DNA of 64,000 nt from positions 2,984,001 through 3,048,000 of the forward strand of contig NZ_CP045875.1 of the NCBI RefSeq assembly GCF_009649955.1, written 5' to 3'. The position numbers and the translations under genes were made by a program. How positions within the stretch are numbered: the stretch's first letter is position 1; each line of letters starts with the position of its first letter. This document shows, piece after piece, positions 51,635 through 60,125 of the stretch. The stretch comes from Heliorestis convoluta (GTDB lineage: Bacteria; Bacillota; Desulfitobacteriia; Heliobacteriales; Heliobacteriaceae). The notes beneath the pieces were generated by a model. It did no database searches. It was not told where the DNA came from and was given only the letters and a program-made list of their open reading frames with translations.

Positions 51635-52727
51635 CTCTGGAATAGCAAGGTCTTTACAAGGCATGGGAGCTGTAAAGCCAAGCAAGAAAATGGGTGAGCA
51701 AACGATTGCTTTTGACACATTGCCGCGTGTAGTCGGTGCTTATACTATCGTAGGAAAGATAGAAAATGAAGGTCCTTTGAGCGGCTCCTTTCACCAAGTG
51801 ATTACAGACAATCTCTGGGGAGAGAACTCTTGGGAAAAAGCTGAGGCTAAGATGATGGGTGTGGCTGTTGAAGAAGCGATCAAGGCGGCAGGTTGGGCCA
51901 AAAAAGATGTAGATGTTTTTTTAGCCGGAGATTTGTTGAACCAGAACATCACCGCCGATTATACAGCTCGTAAATTAGGATTGCCATTTCTCGGTCTTTT
52001 TGGTGCTTGCAGCACCATGGCAGAAGGGTTGATCATTGCTTCAATTCTCGTTGATGGCCATTTTGCCCATCGAGTTGTTGCATCTGCATCGAGTCATCAT
52101 GAAACTGCGGAGCGACAATTCCGCTTTCCTACGGAGCTGGGTGTTCAAAGACCTATGTCAGCGCAATGGACTGTGACGGGTGTAGGGGCTGCTGCTGTTG
52201 CTTCTCCTGAAGTTGTCTCTGAGTCAGACAAAAAAAGCAGAAATAGAATTTCTATTACCCATGCTACCATCGGCAAAGTCATCGATCTCGGTGTTAAAGA
52301 TTCTGCTGACATGGGATCAGCCATGGCACCGGCCGTAACACATACCATCTTACGGCATTTACAAGATTTGAACCGCACTATGGATGATTATGATCTCATC
52401 GTATCCGGTGATTTAGGCCATGTAGGTCATAAGGTATCACAACAATTATTGCGGGAAGAAGGGCTAGAACCTGGTGAAAACTATACCGATTGTGGCATTT
52501 TGATATTTGATCAAAATAAGCAAGATACCCACGCCGGAGGTAGTGGTTGTGGTTGCTCCGCCACTGTTTTACTAGGACACCTGTTGAAAAAGATGCAAGA
52601 AGGTGTCTATCGGCGCATTCTTTTTGTGGGATCGGGTGCTCTTTTTAGTTCTACGAGCTTTCAGCAAGGTGAATCGATTCCTGGTATTGGTCATGCTGTT
52701 GTCTTAGAATCGGCATACTCTTCTTAG
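51606..52727 (+). CDS. spoVAD: Stage V sporulation protein AD
   Basis: About 373 aa thiolase-fold protein that binds dipicolinic acid for loading into the spore. VVGAYTIVGKIENEGPLSGSF, GACSTMAEGLIIASI (the thiolase-like Cys region), TGVGAAAV, MGSAMAPAVTHT, DLGHVGHKV and HAGGSGCGCSATVLLGHLL are typical. GGAGG lies 12 nt before ATG 51606; a later ATG (51690) would match usual family N-termini, so the first 28 residues are uncertain. spoVAA-AC are not upstream: sequence there is repeat and 16S fragment. Confidence 0.93.
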   Translation: MKEEMSPLCDSGIARSLQGMGAVKPSKKMGEQTIAFDTLPRVVGAYTIVGKIENEGPLSGSFHQVITDNLWGENSWEKAEAKMMGVAVEEAIKAAGWAKKDVDVFLAGDLLNQNITADYTARKLGLPFLGLFGACSTMAEGLIIASILVDGHFAHRVVASASSHHETAERQFRFPTELGVQRPMSAQWTVTGVGAAAVASPEVVSESDKKSRNRISITHATIGKVIDLGVKDSADMGSAMAPAVTHTILRHLQDLNRTMDDYDLIVSGDLGHVGHKVSQQLLREEGLEPGENYTDCGILIFDQNKQDTHAGGSGCGCSATVLLGHLLKKMQEGVYRRILFVGSGALFSSTSFQQGESIPGIGHAVVLESAYSS

Positions 52728-52767
52728 CTTTCGATGAAAATCGGAACAGTAGGAGGTTGAGCTTTTT

Positions 52768-53127
52768 ATGGAAAAGATTCTTATCGCCTTTCTCATAGGA
52801 GGTCTTATCTGCTTGCTCGGTCAATTGTTGATGGATCTCACACCGATGAGCCTTACACCTGGTCATATTTTAGTCGGCTTTGTAACAGGAGGCGCTATAT
52901 TAAGTGCCCTTGGGATCTACGGTCCTCTTGTGGATTTGGCCGGTGCTGGTGCTACTGTTCCATTATCAGGATTTGGTCATGCTTTGGCCCAAGGTGCTAT
53001 CAGTGCTGTAGAAAAGGAAGGGTTACTTGGTGCTTTTGCTGGTGGCTTAGAAGCGACAGCTGTAGGAATTGCGGCGGCTGTAATTTTTGGCTATACCATG
53101 GCCGTTATCTTTAACCCCAAAGGGTGA
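52768..53127 (+). CDS. spoVAE: Stage V sporulation protein AE (small membrane subunit)
   Basis: 119 aa with three or four hydrophobic segments: FLIGGLICLLGQLLMDLT, PGHILVGFVTGGAILSALGIYGPLVDLAGAGATVPLSGFGHAL, FAGGLEATAVGIAAAVIFGY. Part of the SpoVA channel for dipicolinate uptake and release. AGGAGG precedes the ATG. Confidence 0.93.
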   Translation: MEKILIAFLIGGLICLLGQLLMDLTPMSLTPGHILVGFVTGGAILSALGIYGPLVDLAGAGATVPLSGFGHALAQGAISAVEKEGLLGAFAGGLEATAVGIAAAVIFGYTMAVIFNPKG

Positions 53128-53131
53128 GCTT

Positions 53132-53728
53132 GTGGCAAAGAAAAAAAAATCTCAGCACAATGAGAAAAGACGAGTCATTGTCGTAACCGATGGTGATAAA
53201 AGAGCAAGAGAAGCCGTTGAAATAGCAACACACCGCATTGGAGGCCGTTGCATTAGCCAGTCTGCTGGCAATCCTACACCCATTGAGGGTGAAAGACTGG
53301 CTGATCTAATCTTATCGTCTCACCACGATCCTGTTGTTGTTATGGTTGATGACAAAGGTTATGTTGGTTCCGGAAAAGGAGAACGGGCCTTACGATACCT
53401 CGTTGAACATCCACAGATTGAAATCATTGGTGCCTTGGCAGTGGCATCAAAAACACCAGATGTATCTGGCGTTACTGTGAATGAGTCTATTGATAACCAG
53501 GGACATGTCGTTCGAGGTCCCGTAGACAAAGAAGGCAATGTAGAGGCACCAGGTCATCGTTATTTGGAAGGGGATACGGTAGAAAGCCTGAATAAGCTAT
53601 CCATTCCTTTTATCGTCGGCATCGGCGATCTAGGAAAAATGCAAGGTGCTGATCGTCTAGAATTGGGCGCTCCCATTACGACGAAAGCCCTTCAAGAGAT
53701 TCTTCGTCAGGCGGAAAAGATGGAATAG
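53132..53728 (+). CDS. SpoVAE-associated protein (SpoVAEA type)
   Basis: About 198 aa soluble protein: RRVIVVTDGDKRAREAVEIA, GGRCISQSAGNPTPIEGERLADLI, PVVVMVDDKGYVGSGKGERAL. The family is annotated as stage V sporulation protein AE in Clostridia and is found between spoVAE and spoVAF. GTG 53132 with AAAGGGTGA; 4 nt after the spoVAE stop. Confidence 0.88.
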   Translation: MAKKKKSQHNEKRRVIVVTDGDKRAREAVEIATHRIGGRCISQSAGNPTPIEGERLADLILSSHHDPVVVMVDDKGYVGSGKGERALRYLVEHPQIEIIGALAVASKTPDVSGVTVNESIDNQGHVVRGPVDKEGNVEAPGHRYLEGDTVESLNKLSIPFIVGIGDLGKMQGADRLELGAPITTKALQEILRQAEKME

Positions 53729-53747
53729 AGGAGATAAGGCAGAATCT

Positions 53748-55601
53748 ATGAAAGAAACGGTATATAAAGAAGAAGAGATTACAGCTGATCTTGAGACCAA
53801 TATACTACAGTTCGATGGTGAACTTGGTGTAGGTGTTGGTTTCGACATTGATAAACGAGTGATGACAATAGCAGGCCGCAAAATGGCCATGTACTATGTC
53901 AATGGCTTTACACGAGATCTTGACGTACTTCAAATCATGCGAGCACTGGATGAGTATGAGCAAGATTGTGAAAAGAAAGGCGATTTCAATCTTGACGACT
54001 TAGTTGACCACCGTCTCTATTACCTGCAAGTCTCCAAAGAAAAGAATATAAGACAGATCTACTATCACTTGCTTTCTGGTCGTTCCATTTTGATGATTGA
54101 TGGTGAAAAAGAAGCCATCGCCATTGAAGCGCGAGAATTTCCAGCTCGTTCTCCCGAAGAACCTGATACAGAGCGAGTCGTTCGTGGTAGCCGCGATGGC
54201 TTTAATGAAGTCATCGTTTGTAATACAGCCTTAATTCGTCGCCGCATTCGTGACCCTCGTCTGCGTTTTAAATTAATGCAAGTCGGGCGTCGCTCACAAA
54301 CAGACGTGGTTGTTGCTTATATAGAAGACATTGCCAATCCCAACATTGTTAAAGAAGTAGTAGACCGCATAGAAAAAGTTGATGTAGATGGTCTCCCTAT
54401 GGGTGAAAAAAGCCTTGAAGAATTTATCACCCGGGGTGACTGGAATCCCTTTCCACAAGTGCGCTACACGGAGCGACCTGATGTCTCATCCATGCATCTG
54501 CTAGAAGGTCATGTCTTAATAATGGTCGACACATCTCCCTCGGTCATGATTGCGCCTGCTACTTATTTTCATCACTTAGAACATGCTGAAGAATATCGTC
54601 AGAATGCGCCTGTGGGTTTGTACTTGCGTATCATACGCTATTTGGCCGTCTTTACGTCCGTTTTTCTATTGCCGCTTTGGATCATGTTTGCTTTGAATCC
54701 AGACTTGCTACCACCTTTTCTCGCTTTTATTGGTCCAGAAGAACAAGGACAGATTCCACTGGTCTTACAAGTCATTGCTGCTGAAGCGGGTCTCGATATG
54801 ATTCGAATGGCAGCCATTCATACGCCATCACCTCTAGCAACAGCCTTAGGTCTTATTGCAGCTTTTATGATTGGCGATGTAGCCATAGACGTAGGCTTAT
54901 TTCACCCGGAGATTATTCTTTACCTTGCATTAGCTGCCGTAGGAACTTTTGCAACACCTTCTTATGAACTAGGGCAGACAAACCGGCTGGTGCGGATTTT
55001 TCTAATTCTTTTGGTCGCCTTATTCAGTTGGATTGGCTTTGTCCTTGGCGTTTTGGCTCTGTTAGCCCTTGTGATGCGCAGTAAATCATTCGGTAAACCC
55101 TATTTCTGGCCAATTGCTCCCATGAATTTCAAAATGATTCCAGTTGGTCTGCTACGAGCGCCGATGCCTTCAAAACGATGGAGACCGACCATCCTCGATC
55201 CAATTGATTCTGATCGCCTACCCGAAGCCTATGCCGGTGCTGCTGGTGGCGCTTCAGGCGATGAGCAAGCAGTGGCTGAAGGTCGTAAGCCTGAAGAAGG
55301 AAAAGAGGAACAACGACCAGCGGATCTTCAAGCAAAGGAAGAAAAATCTCAGAAACCAGAGACATCCAAAGAAAAAGTAGAAATACCATCTGAAGAAAGC
55401 CAGGCAACAAAAGAAAGAAAGGAAGAAAAGGAAGAAAAGACGGTTAAACCCTTGTTCATTCGGAGCATAATTAAAAAGGGACAAACTGGGTTAGACTATA
55501 AAAAATGGAGAGATGATCAAAAGAATGGCTTACGTTGGCGCCTTCGACGTAGAGGACTCTGGACGAGTGAGAAGAATTCCTGCGGAGGTGAAGAGCATTG
55601 A
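53748..55601 (+). CDS. spoVAF: Spore germination protein SpoVAF (GerA family)
   Basis: 617 aa. N-terminal hydrophilic GerA-like domain (~1-290) and five hydrophobic segments (~295-480; YLAVFTSVFLLPLWIMF, PLATALGLIAAFMIGDVAIDVG). The C-terminal ~110 residues are extraordinarily charged (long E/K/Q runs) and then basic, beyond the usual ~490-aa family length. Likely part of the germinosome linked to SpoVA. Its stop overlaps the TTG start of the next gene. Confidence 0.92.
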   Translation: MKETVYKEEEITADLETNILQFDGELGVGVGFDIDKRVMTIAGRKMAMYYVNGFTRDLDVLQIMRALDEYEQDCEKKGDFNLDDLVDHRLYYLQVSKEKNIRQIYYHLLSGRSILMIDGEKEAIAIEAREFPARSPEEPDTERVVRGSRDGFNEVIVCNTALIRRRIRDPRLRFKLMQVGRRSQTDVVVAYIEDIANPNIVKEVVDRIEKVDVDGLPMGEKSLEEFITRGDWNPFPQVRYTERPDVSSMHLLEGHVLIMVDTSPSVMIAPATYFHHLEHAEEYRQNAPVGLYLRIIRYLAVFTSVFLLPLWIMFALNPDLLPPFLAFIGPEEQGQIPLVLQVIAAEAGLDMIRMAAIHTPSPLATALGLIAAFMIGDVAIDVGLFHPEIILYLALAAVGTFATPSYELGQTNRLVRIFLILLVALFSWIGFVLGVLALLALVMRSKSFGKPYFWPIAPMNFKMIPVGLLRAPMPSKRWRPTILDPIDSDRLPEAYAGAAGGASGDEQAVAEGRKPEEGKEEQRPADLQAKEEKSQKPETSKEKVEIPSEESQATKERKEEKEEKTVKPLFIRSIIKKGQTGLDYKKWRDDQKNGLRWRLRRRGLWTSEKNSCGGEEH

Positions 55602-56725
55602 AAATTACATCTGTTCTAACGCCAGTGCCGATGAAGGCTGCGACAGGTAAGAATATCACCATTGGAATTCCGCGTGCCTTGGGATACTACGAATATCTTC
55701 CCTATTGGCGCGTTTTTTTCGAAAGCCTTGGTTGCTCTGTCGCTTTATCGCCCTTAACCAATAAAGAGATCCTCGATCAAGGTGTTCGCGCTTCCGTCGA
55801 TGAAGTATGCTTACCTGTCAAAATATATTACGGTCATGTGCGGGCTTTAACAGGCAAAGTAGATTATGTTTTTCTACCTCGCATTATCAGCGTCGAAGAA
55901 AAGACCTATCTATGTCCAAAGTTTTTAGGTCTTCCCGATATGATTCGTGCAGCAGCTACACTCGATGGTGACTATCCGGCTTTACTCATTACCGATGTCA
56001 ACAATCGCTTGCAGGGCGGTGGTTGGGAACAGGCTCTTACTGATGTGGCCCTTCGACTGGGCTTTGGTCGTGCAAGAATTAAAGAAGCCTTAAACTGGGG
56101 CAAAAAAGCACAAGATGATTTTGAGAGAGCCGTAGAAGCAGGTGAATACCCACCCGATGCATTAGCGAGATGGGAAAAAAGCGGTCGCCTCCTCGATGCC
56201 TATGTGCCACGAGACTATACAAAGAAAAGAATTCGTACCAAAGAAAGTAAAGTACCTGTGATTGCTGTTATCGGCCATCCTTATCAAATTTTCGATCCCT
56301 TCTCTAGCATGAATTTGTTAGAACGGCTCAAAGAAAAAGGTATCAAAGTAATCACGCCCATGGCTATTAGCAAGGAATTAAGTATGGAAGCGACGCAGCA
56401 TATGCAAAAGCGCCTCTTCTGGTCTTTTGGACAAAAGCTATTAGGTGGTTCTTTACACTTTCTTCAGCAAAAAATTGATGGCTTAATATACGTTGCCGCC
56501 TTCGGGTGTGGCCCCGATAGCCTAGTTGGGGAATTGGTAGAGCGATATGCCAAACGAGAAGGTACTGTACCGACGCTTTACCTAACCATTGATGAGCATA
56601 CAGGAGAGGCGGGCGTTGTTACGAGGCTAGAAGCTTTTCTGGACTTGATTGAGAGAAAAAAATCTCTACAGAAAGTTGCCACAGCCGATGGTACCGAATC
56701 TGTTGATCTGGCTATGGGTGGGTGA
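55598..56725 (+). CDS. Acyl-CoA dehydratase activase-related protein (DUF2229)
   Basis: 375 aa. IGIPRALGYYEYLPYWRVFFESLGCSV, VDEVCLPVKIYYGHV and PRIISVEEKTYLCPKFLGLPD (conserved Cys residues) fit the DUF2229/2-hydroxyglutaryl-CoA dehydratase-like family. TTG 55598 with GGAGGTG 8 nt upstream. First of three consecutive related genes; the substrate is unknown. Linked here to spoVA, but a spore role is only implied. Confidence 0.85.
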   Translation: MKITSVLTPVPMKAATGKNITIGIPRALGYYEYLPYWRVFFESLGCSVALSPLTNKEILDQGVRASVDEVCLPVKIYYGHVRALTGKVDYVFLPRIISVEEKTYLCPKFLGLPDMIRAAATLDGDYPALLITDVNNRLQGGGWEQALTDVALRLGFGRARIKEALNWGKKAQDDFERAVEAGEYPPDALARWEKSGRLLDAYVPRDYTKKRIRTKESKVPVIAVIGHPYQIFDPFSSMNLLERLKEKGIKVITPMAISKELSMEATQHMQKRLFWSFGQKLLGGSLHFLQQKIDGLIYVAAFGCGPDSLVGELVERYAKREGTVPTLYLTIDEHTGEAGVVTRLEAFLDLIERKKSLQKVATADGTESVDLAMGG

Positions 56726-56732
56726 TCAAAGA

Positions 56733-57830
56733 ATGAAAATAACATTTCCACACATGGGTAACATGGACATTGTCTTGAAAGCATTGCTTAGCGAACTAGG
56801 TCATGAAGTGATTACACCACCACCGATTACCAAAAAAACCCTTTCTCTTGGCGTTCAATATTCACCGGAGTTTGCTTGTCTTCCTTTAAAAGTGAACATC
56901 GGTAACTTTATTGAAGCCGTAGAAAAAGGCGCTGACACTGTTATTATGGCTGGCGGTATTGGCCCTTGTCGTTTTGGCTATTACAACCAGGTGCAACGGG
57001 AAATCTTAAAAGATATGGGTGTCCAATTGAATATGGTAGTCCTAGAGCCGCCGGATCAACATATTGGCGAACTGCTCAAACGTCTTCGCCTGATCACAGG
57101 CTCGAATTCTTGGTGGAAACTGATCAAAGCCATACGTTTTTCTTATGAAAAATGCTTGGCTCTAGATGCCATTGAAAAAGAAGCAAGTCGCCTGCGCTGT
57201 CGAGAATTACAACGGGGCGACGTAGATAAAGTATATCGGCAAGGACGCAAAGCAATTGATCAAGCTAGATCAGTGAAAGAGGTTCGAAAAAAACAAGAAG
57301 AGTATATACAGGCTATGCAAGCACTTCCGCTGGACTGGCACAAAAAAGTCGTAAAAATTGGAATGGTAGGAGAAATCTACACTCTTCTTGAACCAACGGC
57401 CAGTGGCTATATGGAAAAACATCTAGGCTATCTTGGAGCAGAAGTAGATCGCTCTCTTTATCTCAGTGAGTGGGTCAATGAACACCTTTTTAAGGGATTG
57501 TTATCGGTTAAAGGTCATAAAGAGACTCGAAAACTAGCCAAACCCTATCTCAGCTGTGTTGTCGGTGGCCATGGTCAGGAATCAATTGGTGGCGCTATCG
57601 AATACGCACACAAAGGCTTTGATGGTGTAATTCAAGTAGGTCCATTGACTTGTATGCCTGAAATTGTAGCCCAATCTATTATGCCGCTCATTGAAAAAGA
57701 TTACGGCTTGCCTGTTCTTACAATTTACACAGATGAACAAACGGGAGAAGCAGGCTTGATCACCCGGTTAGAAGCTTTTATCGATATGCTTGAACGGAAA
57801 AAGCTTGCTATTAGACAAATCGATATCTAG
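56733..57830 (+). CDS. 2-hydroxyacyl-CoA dehydratase-like/activase-related protein
   Basis: 365 aa, MKITFPHMGNMDIVLKALLSELGHEV, SPEFACLPLKVNIGNFIEA, GGIGPCRFGYYNQVQREIL, and GEAGLITRLEAFIDMLERK near the end, the same C-terminal motif as the preceding protein (GEAGVVTRLEAFLDLIERK). The two are paralogous halves of one system. ATG 56733 is in the spacing of an operon; the longer frame overlaps the preceding gene and is rejected. Confidence 0.85.
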   Translation: MKITFPHMGNMDIVLKALLSELGHEVITPPPITKKTLSLGVQYSPEFACLPLKVNIGNFIEAVEKGADTVIMAGGIGPCRFGYYNQVQREILKDMGVQLNMVVLEPPDQHIGELLKRLRLITGSNSWWKLIKAIRFSYEKCLALDAIEKEASRLRCRELQRGDVDKVYRQGRKAIDQARSVKEVRKKQEEYIQAMQALPLDWHKKVVKIGMVGEIYTLLEPTASGYMEKHLGYLGAEVDRSLYLSEWVNEHLFKGLLSVKGHKETRKLAKPYLSCVVGGHGQESIGGAIEYAHKGFDGVIQVGPLTCMPEIVAQSIMPLIEKDYGLPVLTIYTDEQTGEAGLITRLEAFIDMLERKKLAIRQIDI

Positions 57831-57839
57831 GAGAGAACG

Positions 57840-58865
57840 ATGGATACAGCAAAAGATGCCTTGTTCCTTGGCGTAGACGTAGGTTCCGTATCAACGAATC
57901 TTGTTCTAGTGGACAAAGAAGGGCAAGTTCATGAAGCTCTTTATTTGCGCACCCAGGGAAGACCCCTCGAAACAGTGCTCAAAGGTATGAAAAAACTGGC
58001 TGAATTGTATCAAAACGATCAAATTCAAGGTGTGGGGACTACAGGCTCGGCTCGCAACCTTGCCGCGATCGTCGTTGGTGCCGATGTGATCAAAAATGAA
58101 ATCACAGCCCATGCTGTTGCAGCAAGTACACTTGTTCCAGGCGTGCGAACGATTCTAGAAATTGGTGGACAAGATTCAAAGCTTATTATCATGAAAGATG
58201 GCGTTGTTACTGACTTTTCGATGAACACTGTCTGCGCTGCTGGCACAGGATCCTTTCTAGACCAGCAAGCCTCACGTTTGCAAATTCCCATTGAAGACTT
58301 TGGCAAACTGGCTGTTGATGCCAAGCATCCTGTACGCATCGCCGGTCGATGCTCTGTTTTCGCGGAATCAGATATGATTCATAAGCAGCAGATGGGTCAT
58401 TCGCTAGAAGATATTATCGGCGGACTGTGCGAAGCCTTGGTTCGTAATTTTCTTAATAACCTGGGAAAAGGTAAAAAAATTGAACCACCTATTGTCTTCC
58501 AAGGTGGTGTAGCTGCCAACATTGGGATGTGCAAAGCTTTTGAAAAAGAGCTCGGTCACGTTGTAAAAGTACCGAAATACCATAAAGTTATGGGTGCTGT
58601 TGGAGCGGCACTTTTAGCGTCAGAAGCTGTCGTTCAAAGAGGTGGTAACAGTAACTTCAAAGGATTTACTGTAGCAGAACAGCCTTTCAGGGCTCACTCT
58701 TGGGAATGCAGTGATTGTCCGAATCTATGTGAAATTATTGAACTGAAAGAGTCGGAAAGCATTTTGGCGCGTTGGGGCGATCGTTGTGGGAAATGGACGA
58801 ATTCTTTGCCGGCTTTTTCGGAAGTGAGTAAGTCTGTGGAAGTAGAAGCGACTACGCCTTCGTAA
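57840..58865 (+). CDS. Acyl-CoA dehydratase activase (BadF/HgdC family ATPase)
   Basis: 341 aa ASKHA-fold ATPase: GVDVGSVSTNLVLVD, GTTGSARN, ILEIGGQDSKLI, CAAGTGSFLDQQASRL (cluster Cys), AGRCSVFAESDMIH (cluster Cys), FQGGVAANIGM. The dimer holds one [4Fe-4S] cluster and injects an electron into its dehydratase partner using ATP. A CxDCPNLCEI extra cysteine motif is at the C-terminus. Partners are the two genes just upstream. Confidence 0.92.
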   Translation: MDTAKDALFLGVDVGSVSTNLVLVDKEGQVHEALYLRTQGRPLETVLKGMKKLAELYQNDQIQGVGTTGSARNLAAIVVGADVIKNEITAHAVAASTLVPGVRTILEIGGQDSKLIIMKDGVVTDFSMNTVCAAGTGSFLDQQASRLQIPIEDFGKLAVDAKHPVRIAGRCSVFAESDMIHKQQMGHSLEDIIGGLCEALVRNFLNNLGKGKKIEPPIVFQGGVAANIGMCKAFEKELGHVVKVPKYHKVMGAVGAALLASEAVVQRGGNSNFKGFTVAEQPFRAHSWECSDCPNLCEIIELKESESILARWGDRCGKWTNSLPAFSEVSKSVEVEATTPS

Positions 58866-58940
58866 TAACACAGGGGGACAGCGGTTCCTTTATGTTGTTT
58901 GCAAAAAAAAAGTTATCAAGTGGAATAAGCAATCATCTAT

Positions 58941-58984
58941 GCTTAATAGCCCTGCCTTTGCTGGCAGGGCTATTAAGTTTTTTT
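58941..58984 (+). terminator. Terminator
   Basis: CTTAATAGCCCTGCC / GGCAGGGCTATTAAG with a short loop and seven T; ends the spoVAD-activase transcription unit. The open frame that runs through it is not the start of the next gene. Confidence 0.93.
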
Positions 58985-59076
58985 ATGACCATAACTTACC
59001 AGTAACACTTGGGACTCTCTTTCATAGTATGGCACTACATTGGACTACGGTGTTCACTAGAAGGGAGGCAATTCCC

Positions 59077-60096
59077 ATGATAGAAAATGATCAGAACTTC
59101 GTAAGCTTGGGTCAAGAAGAGCAAGAAGTTTTACAGCAATATCCTTATGAAATAGGAAGAACAGAACGAAGAGGCAGAGGCTGGAGGCTGGAAACAGATC
59201 GCGGGTCGAAAGGGCTTTATCGCTACAAGAGCCTTGATCGGGATAGAATTTTTGCAGTTCATCATGCTTTGGAGCAACTAGCGGCTCGAGGCTTTCGACA
59301 CACCAGTCGACATATTCGAACAAGGCAGGGAGAGCCCTTTGTACGAAAAGGAAGTAGCTACTATATTCTTGTAGACTGGTACAGCTATCCTTCTGTTGAT
59401 TTTTGCCAGGATAGAGATTTACAAGTGGCCACAAGAAATCTTGCTCTGCTACATCGTCTTGGTCATGTCAAAGAGCGGCAAGAAGAAGTCGATAGAGTGA
59501 TGAATCGACAAGCCCTGGAGGATCGGAATCGAGAACTTCAAGAGTATAGACAACGGGTTGAAAAAAGAGGTCGCTACAATGCTTTTGATGAAATTTTCCT
59601 AGAAAATGCAAGAAAAATGGAGCAAAAAAGTACAGAAGCCATCGAACGACTCATTGCTAGCGATATTGATAAACTGTATACGGAGTCTAGTGAAAAAGGC
59701 TCCATCTGTCATCGACACTGGACAGAAAAGAATTTACGTCTATCTAAAGATAACAATCTAGCTATCATAGGCTGGGATAACTGTGGAACTGATTTGCCCG
59801 TAGCAGAATTGACAAGATTTATACGCCATGTAATGGATCGCAGAGAAAGCTGGGATATCGACACTGGAAAAGAAATGTTGGCCATCTACGAAGAGATCAG
59901 ACCTTTAGATAAAAGAGAAACAGACGTGCTTGCATCACTACTGTCCTTTCCTCACAAGTTCTGGAAAGTCGTAGCAAGTTATTATCGTGATGGTCATCGT
60001 TCGGAAGAACTTTTGAGTTCTTTTAGGCAAGCCATTGAAGAAGAGGTGGAACGGGATTCTTTCCTTGAAAAATTACGTCAACAACAGAGAGCATAG
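59077..60096 (+). CDS. CotS-like spore coat kinase homologue 1 (degenerate)
   Basis: 339 aa. Overall fold of the CotS/YutH aminoglycoside-phosphotransferase-like coat proteins (ATRNLALLHRLGHV, AIERLIASDIDKLY). The catalytic loop reads CHRHWTEKNLRL, with H-R-H in place of the HxD aspartate, and the metal loop reads IIGWDNCG in place of IDFD, so it is probably a pseudokinase. GGGAGG lies 9 nt before ATG 59077. First of three adjacent paralogues. Confidence 0.82.
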   Translation: MIENDQNFVSLGQEEQEVLQQYPYEIGRTERRGRGWRLETDRGSKGLYRYKSLDRDRIFAVHHALEQLAARGFRHTSRHIRTRQGEPFVRKGSSYYILVDWYSYPSVDFCQDRDLQVATRNLALLHRLGHVKERQEEVDRVMNRQALEDRNRELQEYRQRVEKRGRYNAFDEIFLENARKMEQKSTEAIERLIASDIDKLYTESSEKGSICHRHWTEKNLRLSKDNNLAIIGWDNCGTDLPVAELTRFIRHVMDRRESWDIDTGKEMLAIYEEIRPLDKRETDVLASLLSFPHKFWKVVASYYRDGHRSEELLSSFRQAIEEEVERDSFLEKLRQQQRA

Positions 60097-60125
60097 CCAT
60101 TATAAGGATCAGGAGGTGAAAAAAG

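Noticed and set aside
58939-59076. Upstream extension of the first CotS homologue
   Set aside because: It covers a perfect rho-independent terminator, and a good ribosome site precedes ATG 59077.
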